Source: Gemmatimonadota bacterium (GTDB lineage: Bacteria > Gemmatimonadota > Gemmatimonadetes > Longimicrobiales > Gaopeijiaceae). From it: a DNA stretch of 20,772 nt. Below the pieces are notes generated by a model. That model was not told where the DNA came from and made no database searches. It saw nothing but the letters and a program-made list of their open reading frames with translations. The stretch lies in assembly GCA_030550695.1 (NCBI GenBank), contig JAUQOX010000016.1, positions 1 through 20,772 on the forward strand. The letters run 5' to 3'. Shown here piece after piece: positions 15,901 to 20,772 of this stretch. How positions within the stretch are numbered: the first letter of the stretch is position 1; every line of letters starts with the position of its first letter. Made by a program: the position numbers and the translations under genes.

Positions 15901-17061
15901 TCAAAGCTCACCCATGGCCTTGAGGGTGCCGTGGTGGACGATCTTCCCCTGGTGGGTCACCATGGAATAACGCACGATATCGTCGTCCAGATCCGGCTTG
16001 TCGATGCCGTGCTTGAACAGGTTCTTCACGTATTCCTGCACGGCATGGGCATACATCCACGAGGAGTGCACGGGCACGCTTCCCGGTATGTTGGCCAGCC
16101 CTGAGATCATGACACTGTCGTGCCAGTATTCCTCCCCCGCCCGGGTCAAACTGCAGTTCCCACCCTGGTCGATGGAGATGTCCATGATCACCGAGCCGGG
16201 TTTCATGCTGGCCACCATGGATTCCGTAATGAGGACCGGCGCCATCTCTCCCGGCACCAGAGCGCTCAGGATGACCATGTCCATTTCCGGCAACACGGAC
16301 TGGATCACCTCCCGCTCCTTCTGGAGCCACTCTTCCGGCAGGGCCTTGGCGTAACCACCCTCCCCGATGGCCACCTCCGGGGGCGCCTCGAACCCCACCA
16401 CCTTGGCCCCCAAACTCTTGGCACCCTTCCGGGCATCTTCGCGGATGTCCAAAGCATACAGGTCGGCCCCCAGCCGTTTGGCCGTGGCCAGGGCCTGGAG
16501 CCCCACAACCCCCACGCCCACGGCAAACATCTTGGCCTGCTTGAGGACCCCTTGGGCTGTCCCCATCATGGGCACGAACACCGGCAGATGACAAGCAGCC
16601 AGGAGAACGGCCTTGTATCCCGACACCGTGCTCATGGCCGTGAGGCAGTCCATGGCCTGGGCGCGGGAGGTCCGCGGGATGCTGTCCATGGTGAGGGCCG
16701 TGATCTTCCGATCCCGAAGCCTCCGCACCATGTCGTGGTTGTACGGGGTGGCCGGATGGATAAAGGTGATGAGCATGCGGCCTTCGGGGATCATGTCCGC
16801 TTCATGCTTCCCCACCTTCGCGTTGAAATACGGCTGTTTCACCTTGAGGATAATGTCGGACCGGGCGAACAGCTCCTCCACGTCGTCCACCACGGTGGCT
16901 CCGGCCTTTCGGTACTCATCGTCCGACCGATAGGCTCCCTTGCCGGCCCCGGTCTCCACCAGGACCTGGAAGCCCATGCCGACATAAGTGGCCACGTTTT
17001 CCGGGAGAGCCGCCACCCGCCGCTCCCGCTCCAGAATCTCCTTCGGTACGCCGATGATCAT
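15901..17061 (-). CDS. pntAA: Transhydrogenase NAD(H)-binding subunit (PntAA, dI)
   Basis: This is the soluble dI subunit that binds NAD(H) and exchanges hydride with NADP(H) on dIII. The 386-residue protein corresponds to dI alone, with no membrane part, so the enzyme is of the three-gene type known from Rhodospirillum rubrum. It starts MIIGVPKE and has the transhydrogenase RQD loop with Arg130, Gln135 and Asp138 at the same spacing as in R. rubrum. The Rossmann loop GVGVVG (182-187), a likely ribose-binding Asp205 and 'DQGGNCSLT' (298-306) follow. Alanine dehydrogenase is related but is disfavoured by the RQD loop and the neighbours. ATG at 17061 has a G-rich sequence (GGGGGATGGG) upstream; the frame is open to 17298, but that part is Gly/Pro/Arg-rich and unlike the family. 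It heads the pnt operon. Confidence 0.94.
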   Translation of the reverse strand: MIIGVPKEILERERRVAALPENVATYVGMGFQVLVETGAGKGAYRSDDEYRKAGATVVDDVEELFARSDIILKVKQPYFNAKVGKHEADMIPEGRMLITFIHPATPYNHDMVRRLRDRKITALTMDSIPRTSRAQAMDCLTAMSTVSGYKAVLLAACHLPVFVPMMGTAQGVLKQAKMFAVGVGVVGLQALATAKRLGADLYALDIREDARKGAKSLGAKVVGFEAPPEVAIGEGGYAKALPEEWLQKEREVIQSVLPEMDMVILSALVPGEMAPVLITESMVASMKPGSVIMDISIDQGGNCSLTRAGEEYWHDSVMISGLANIPGSVPVHSSWMYAHAVQEYVKNLFKHGIDKPDLDDDIVRYSMVTHQGKIVHHGTLKAMGEL

Positions 17062-17110
17062 GGTCCCATCCCCCACATGGTAGAGGGTCTCGTTCCGCCC
17101 GCCGCCTCCC

Positions 17111-17138
17111 GGAGGCCCCGGGGTTTTTCCGGGCCTCC
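17111..17138 (-). promoter_or_regulatory. Leader hairpin upstream of pntAA
   Basis: GGAGGCCCCGG at the left pairs with CCGGGCCTCC at the right, with one bulged C, giving ten base pairs around a short loop containing five A's on the transcribed strand. It would lie in the 5' leader about 50 bases before the pntAA start and about 25 bases after the inferred transcription start. It could stabilise the message or act in attenuation; nothing further can be read from the sequence. Confidence 0.35.
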
Positions 17139-17168
17139 CCCCGGCTTCCCCAACCGTCGGGCCGAGAC

Positions 17169-17196
17169 AATCTAGGGCCCCCACCGAGGAATTCAA
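17169..17196 (-). promoter_or_regulatory. Candidate sigma70-type promoter of the pnt operon
   Basis: On the minus strand, TTGAAT (17196-17191) and TAGATT (17174-17169) are separated by 16 bases. Each box matches four of six consensus bases, in an otherwise very GC-rich spacer where AT-rich hexamers stand out. Transcription would start near 17162, giving a leader of about 100 bases to the pntAA ATG. It is the best promoter candidate in the window. Confidence 0.45.
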
Positions 17197-17391
17197 CCAA
17201 GGACAAGAACGGGCACCGCAAGGGAAGGGAGAGCACGTCCCCGCCTCGTGCCGGCGGCCACCCCAGCCCCCTCCCCGCCGGCGGGTAGCATCACCCACGG
17301 CTCTCCCCCGACGCCCTGCCCCTGGCGGCGAGGGGGGCCGCCCGATGACGCCGGTGGGGGCCGGCGCGGCCGCCCCGCCGGTCCTTTGATT

Positions 17392-17880
17392 TCAGGCCCG
17401 ACCGGTACTGCCGAACCCCCCACTCCCTCGGTCGGTCTCCGTCAAGCTCTCCGCCTCCCGCAAGGGGGGGACCACGAACCGTGCGAAGACCAGTTGGGCG
17501 ATCCTGTCTCCCCTCCGGATGGTCACGGCCTCGGGGCCGGCGTTCTGCAGGAGGATCTTGAGTTCCCCTCGATAGTCGGGATCGATGGTCCCCGGGGCGT
17601 TCGGCAGGGTGATCCCATGGCGCAGGGCCAGCCCGGAGCGGGGGCGCACCTGGCACTCGAGACCGGGGGGCAATTCCAGGACCAGCCCCGTGGCCACGGC
17701 GCGGATCTCCCCCGGCCGCAGGACGAAATCCGGTTCGGCCGAGCGCACGTCGAAGCCGGCAGCCTGCGGGGTGGCACGGGAGGGGAGAGGAAGGTCGGGG
17801 TTGGTGGGGAGACGCCGGAACCTCACCGGCGGGGTCTCGGTCTCGAACTGCCGATCGTCCACGGTTTTCCTACCCTCCAT
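17392..17880 (-). CDS. dut: dUTP diphosphatase (trimeric dUTPase)
   Basis: This enzyme hydrolyses dUTP to dUMP and pyrophosphate, keeping uracil out of DNA and feeding dTMP synthesis. The 162-residue protein contains all five trimeric dUTPase motifs in order: AGFDVRSAE, RPRSGLALRHG, 'GTIDPDYRGELKILL' with the catalytic Asp region, RGDRIAQLVF and the C-terminal RGSGGFGSTG arm. ATG at 17880 has no clear Shine-Dalgarno sequence. GTG at 17862 lies behind GGAGG within the same frame and would drop six non-conserved residues, so the true start may be there. It follows the M16 protease gene after 134 bases. Confidence 0.96.
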   Translation of the reverse strand: MEGRKTVDDRQFETETPPVRFRRLPTNPDLPLPSRATPQAAGFDVRSAEPDFVLRPGEIRAVATGLVLELPPGLECQVRPRSGLALRHGITLPNAPGTIDPDYRGELKILLQNAGPEAVTIRRGDRIAQLVFARFVVPPLREAESLTETDRGSGGFGSTGRA

Positions 17881-17922
17881 GCCGGGGGCCGCCCCGGGAA
17901 GAGCCCCGGCGTCTTCTTCGGT

Positions 17923-17975
17923 CCTTGCCCCTTACCCGCCCTCCGCCGGGTGCCCGGGCCGGGGCCAGGGCAAGG
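17923..17975 (-). promoter_or_regulatory. Structured M16-dut spacer, possible transcript end
   Basis: CCTTGCCC at 17923-17930 and GGGCAAGG at 17968-17975 form an inverted repeat enclosing further GC-rich pairing (CCGGG/CCCGG). It sits downstream of the M16 gene and upstream of dut. It has no T-tract; it could be an RNA-processing or Rho-independent-like element, but the evidence is only base-pairing potential. Confidence 0.3.
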
Positions 17976-18014
17976 GGCCCCCCCGAGGGAGAGGGGCGGT
18001 CGAGAGGCGGGACG

Positions 18015-19337
18015 TCATCCCCCCCGGGGGCCCAGGCGGAGGAGGAGCAGGCGGTCGGGTCGGTAAAACTCCCGGGCCACCTCCAGGACCTCCTCGCCGG
18101 TCACGGCGTCCAAGCGGTCCAACACCTCGTCCAGGGTCAGATACACCTCGTCGTACAAGGCGGTGGCCGCCAGGCGATACAGCCGGGCGGTGGTGGATTC
18201 TTGTGACAGGATCAGCTGCCCTTTGACCTGCTCCTTCGTCCGGGCCAGCTCCTCGGCCGGCAAGCCCTCCTCCACCACCTTCTCCAATTCCTCCCTCACC
18301 GCTCGGACGGCGGTCTCCGCGGTCGCCGGGGCAGTTCCCAGGTAGATCCCCCACACGCCTGCCAGCCGGTAGAAGGACTGGAACGTGAAGACGGCATAGG
18401 CCAGACCCATCTCTTCCCGCACCCGCTGGAAGAGACGGGAACTCATCCCCCCGCCCAGGGCCGCGGAGAGGAGGGCAAGGGGGTATCGCCGGGGGTCGGA
18501 ATGGCCGGGAACAGCCCCGCCGAAAACCAGATGGGTCTGGGCCGTCTCCCTTTCCACCCAGACGTCCCCATGGCTTCCTTCCGGGAGGGGGAGAGGTGGC
18601 GGATCTTCTCCCCGGGGGAGATCGCCGAAGAGGGCTTCCACGCTCCGGACAAAGGGAGCATGGTCCACCCGCCCGGCTCCGGCCACCACCAGGCTCCCGT
18701 TCAGGTAGCGCGACGCGTGGAGCTTCCGGAGGGACTCCCGCTGGACGCCGGACACCGTTTCCCGGGTTCCCAGGATCGTGTGGGCGTACGGGTGGCCCCC
18801 CCAGAGTTCCCGGTTGTGGAGGTCGAAAACCAGGTCGTCGGGGGTATCCTCCACGGTGGAGATCTCTTCCAGGATAACCTTTCGTTCCAGGTCCAGGTCT
18901 TCATCCCGGAGGAGGGGATTCCGCACCAGGTCGGCCAGGACGTCCAGGGCCTGGGGGAGATGCTCGTCGAGGACGCGAGCCTGGAAGGAGGTGTGCTCCC
19001 GGGAAGTATAGGCGTCCAGGGCCCCTCCCAGGGACTCCAGGGCCAAGGCGATCTCCCGGGCGCTTCGTCTCGAGGTTCCCTTGAAGACCAGGTGCTCCAG
19101 CATGTGGCTGATGCCCATGAGGTGGGGATCCTCATAGGCCGAGCCCTGCCGTACCCACACGCCTACCGCCACCGACCGGACGCCGGGAAGCCATTCGGAG
19201 AGGACCCGCACCCCGTTGGAGAGCACGGTCTCGGCCACCTCGCCGCCCCGGACGGACCCGGCCGGGACCGGCTGGGCCCGCTCCCCCCCGGCCCCCGGAG
19301 GAACCGGGCTCGCCCTCCTCTTCCTCCCTCCGCTCAC
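18015..19337 (-). CDS. M16-family zinc metallopeptidase
   Basis: This belongs to the inverzincin family related to mitochondrial processing peptidase and bacterial YmxG/PqqL. The 440-residue protein has the inverted zinc motif HMLEH (His78, Glu81, His82), with the third ligand in 'ERKVILEEI' about 76 residues on, then a second, non-catalytic M16 half with the 'GGGMSSRLFQRVREEMGLAYAV' signature. It is a single-chain, two-domain form of normal size. GTG at 19337 overlaps the pnp stop as GTGA; since family sequence begins near 'VAETVLSNGVRVLSEWLPG', a GTG at 19238 is an alternative that would remove 33 Arg/Gly/Pro-rich residues. pnp followed by an M16 gene is a common bacterial neighbourhood. 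The natural substrate is not known from sequence, and I see no signal peptide, so a cytosolic location is likely. Confidence 0.92.
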   Translation of the reverse strand: MSGGRKRRASPVPPGAGGERAQPVPAGSVRGGEVAETVLSNGVRVLSEWLPGVRSVAVGVWVRQGSAYEDPHLMGISHMLEHLVFKGTSRRSAREIALALESLGGALDAYTSREHTSFQARVLDEHLPQALDVLADLVRNPLLRDEDLDLERKVILEEISTVEDTPDDLVFDLHNRELWGGHPYAHTILGTRETVSGVQRESLRKLHASRYLNGSLVVAGAGRVDHAPFVRSVEALFGDLPRGEDPPPLPLPEGSHGDVWVERETAQTHLVFGGAVPGHSDPRRYPLALLSAALGGGMSSRLFQRVREEMGLAYAVFTFQSFYRLAGVWGIYLGTAPATAETAVRAVREELEKVVEEGLPAEELARTKEQVKGQLILSQESTTARLYRLAATALYDEVYLTLDEVLDRLDAVTGEEVLEVAREFYRPDRLLLLRLGPRGG

Positions 19338-20772
19338 TTCCGGTCCCGCGGTTTGGCCTGGGCTTCCTCCGCCAAGGCGGCCCGGCGGGAAAGCTTGAGC
19401 CGACCCTTTTCGTCGATCCCCACCAGCTTGACCTTGGTGATATCGCCCTTTTTCAACACGTCTTCCGTTCGGGCCGTCCGGCCCTCCTGGAGCTCGGAGA
19501 TGTGACAAAGACCCTCCACCCCGGGGAGGATCTCGATGAAAGCGCCGAAGGTGGTCACGTTCTTCACGGGGCCCTCGTAGATCCGCCCCACCTCCGGTTC
19601 CTGCACCAAGGCTTCGATCTTCTGCCGGGCCCGGAGCCCCGCCTCCGCCGACACCGCTGCGATCCGCACCAGTCCGGAATCGTCAATGTCGATGGTGGCC
19701 CCGGTCTCGTCCTGGATGGCCCGGATGGTTTTCCCCTTGGGTCCGATGATCTCTCCGATCCGGTTCGGGTTCACCTGGAGGGAAATGATCCGGGGGGCGT
19801 AGGCCGAAAGCTCCTCCCTGGGCTTGGAGATGGTCTGGTCCATAATGTCCAGGATCTGCAACCGGGCCTTGCGGGCCTTTTCCAAGGCTTCCCGGAGGAT
19901 CTGGGGGGTGAGGCCGGCGATCTTGATGTCCATCTGGATGGCGGTCACCCCTTTCCGGGTTCCGGCCACTTTGAAGTCCATGTCCCCCAAGGCGTCTTCC
20001 AGGCCCAAGATGTCCGTGAGAATGGCGACCCGGTCCCCTTCCTTGATCAAGCCCATGGCCACCCCGGCGCAGGCCGCCCGGATGGGGACCCCTGCCGCCA
20101 TGAGGGACAGGGAGGCCCCACACACGGAAGCCATGGAGGAGGACCCGTTGGATTCCAGGATGTCCGAAACCACCCGAATCGTGTAGGGGAACTCCTCGTA
20201 GGGGGGAAGCAACGGCTGGATGGCCCGCTCCGCCAGAGCCCCGTGGCCCACCTCCCGCCGGGAGACCCCCCGATAGGGCTTGGCTTCGCCGGTGGCGAAG
20301 GGGGGGAAGTTGTAATGCAGCATGAAGGACTTCGTGATCTCTTCCCGAGTGTCCACGGAGTCGATGCGCTGCTCGTCCCTTGCCGTCCCCAGGGTGGTCA
20401 CCGCCAGGGATTGGGTCTGGCCCCGGGTGAAGAGGGCAGAGCCGTGGGTGCGGGGCAAGATCCCCACCTCGCAGGAAATGGGCCGGATGTCGTCCAATCC
20501 CCGGCCGTCGGCCCGCTCCCCTTTCGTGAGGATCCGCTCCCGCATCGTCTTCTTTTCGATCGCCCGGAGGATTTCCTGGATCTGGGCGTGGTGCTCGTTC
20601 AGTTGGTCCGCCATCTCTTCGGCCAGGGCGGCCAGCACTTCCTCGTGCACGGAAGCCAGGGCTTGGTTCCTTTCCTGCTTCTCCGCCAACTGCAGAGCCT
20701 CAGCCACCCGGCCCGCCGCCAGGGCCTCCACCTTGGCCCGGAGCTTTTCATCCGGCAGGATGGGAGTCCACG
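19334..20772 (-). CDS. pnp: Polyribonucleotide nucleotidyltransferase, partial
   Basis: PNPase degrades RNA 3' to 5' by phosphorolysis in mRNA turnover. The window contains the last 478 codons; the frame runs open off the right edge, so the start and the first RNase PH-like domain are missing. Visible parts are the helical linker domain, the second (catalytic) RNase PH domain with 'DILESNGSSSMASVCG' and 'LEDALGDMDFKVAGT', the KH domain ('NRIGEIIGPKGKTIRAIQDETGA') and a C-terminal S1 domain ('GPVKNVTTFGAFIEILPGVEGLCHIS'), with a basic tail. Domain order is normal for the family. Its stop overlaps the M16 gene start by four bases (GTGA). The upstream region, including any rpsO, lies outside the window. 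Confidence 0.96.
   Translation of the reverse strand, partial: WTPILPDEKLRAKVEALAAGRVAEALQLAEKQERNQALASVHEEVLAALAEEMADQLNEHHAQIQEILRAIEKKTMRERILTKGERADGRGLDDIRPISCEVGILPRTHGSALFTRGQTQSLAVTTLGTARDEQRIDSVDTREEITKSFMLHYNFPPFATGEAKPYRGVSRREVGHGALAERAIQPLLPPYEEFPYTIRVVSDILESNGSSSMASVCGASLSLMAAGVPIRAACAGVAMGLIKEGDRVAILTDILGLEDALGDMDFKVAGTRKGVTAIQMDIKIAGLTPQILREALEKARKARLQILDIMDQTISKPREELSAYAPRIISLQVNPNRIGEIIGPKGKTIRAIQDETGATIDIDDSGLVRIAAVSAEAGLRARQKIEALVQEPEVGRIYEGPVKNVTTFGAFIEILPGVEGLCHISELQEGRTARTEDVLKKGDITKVKLVGIDEKGRLKLSRRAALAEEAQAKPRDRK

Larger units (their letters stand above)
17062..17391. other. 330-base dut-pntAA intergenic region
   Basis: This is the longest gene-free stretch. From the dut side it holds GC-rich inverted repeats (CCGGCG/CGCCGG at about 17361-17382 and the palindrome CCCGCCGGCGGG at 17274-17285) that could end the dut transcript, though none is followed by T's. 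A G-rich minus-strand stretch at about 17200-17350, a sigma70-like promoter and a leader hairpin follow. I see no credible coding sequence in it. Confidence 0.6.

Noticed and set aside
15901..17061. Reading this gene as alanine dehydrogenase
   Set aside because: The Arg-Gln-Asp loop spacing and the adjacent pntAB and pntB genes identify it as transhydrogenase dI.
17062..17298. N-terminal extension of PntAA up to 17298
   Set aside because: The extra 79 residues are Gly/Pro/Arg-rich and unrelated to the family; they also cover the best promoter candidate.

Overview
The window reads as chromosomal core DNA from a high-GC bacterium. It carries 16 protein genes and no RNA genes, CRISPR arrays, insertion sequences or prophage genes that I can see. 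The elongation wall machinery (MreBCD, PBP2, RodA) indicates a rod-shaped cell. A small lipoprotein at the left edge that loosely resembles the DUF4296 lipoproteins of the Bacteroidetes/FCB group, an archaeal-type ProRS and the strong GC bias would suit Gemmatimonadota or a related lineage. That placement is a guess.

Layout: everything from the right edge down to about 658 is on the minus strand, so transcription runs right to left. From the right: pnp (5' end outside the window), an M16 zinc protease overlapping its stop, and dut. After a 330-base gap with a plausible promoter comes a split proton-translocating transhydrogenase operon (pntAA, pntAB, pntB). Then comes a cell-shape block (mreB, mreC, mreD, PBP2, rodA), followed by accD, folC, hisS, a small membrane protein, proS and lysA. 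Many junctions overlap (GTGA or ATGA) or are shorter than 25 bases, so mreB to lysA may be transcribed as one or a few long units. A single lipoprotein gene at the far left is on the plus strand and converges on lysA.

The remarkable object is pntB. Instead of one NADP(H)-binding dIII domain after the membrane domain, it encodes two complete dIII domains in tandem. They are about 82% identical, align without gaps over 169 residues and are joined by Gly/Pro-rich linkers. Both copies also lack the Lys-Arg pair that in E. coli-type PntB contacts the 2'-phosphate of NADP(H). If expressed as read, a standard transhydrogenase dimer would carry four dIII heads rather than two. Long stretches of perfect nucleotide identity between the copies suggest fairly recent duplication or gene conversion. 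The operon also contains two very stable GC hairpins, one in the leader and one between pntAA and pntAB, that may set subunit ratios.

The other genes are housekeeping: RNA decay (pnp), dUTP removal (dut), redox balance (pnt), cell-wall elongation (mre/rodA/PBP2), fatty-acid and folate synthesis (accD, folC), tRNA charging (hisS, proS) and lysine/diaminopimelate synthesis (lysA).
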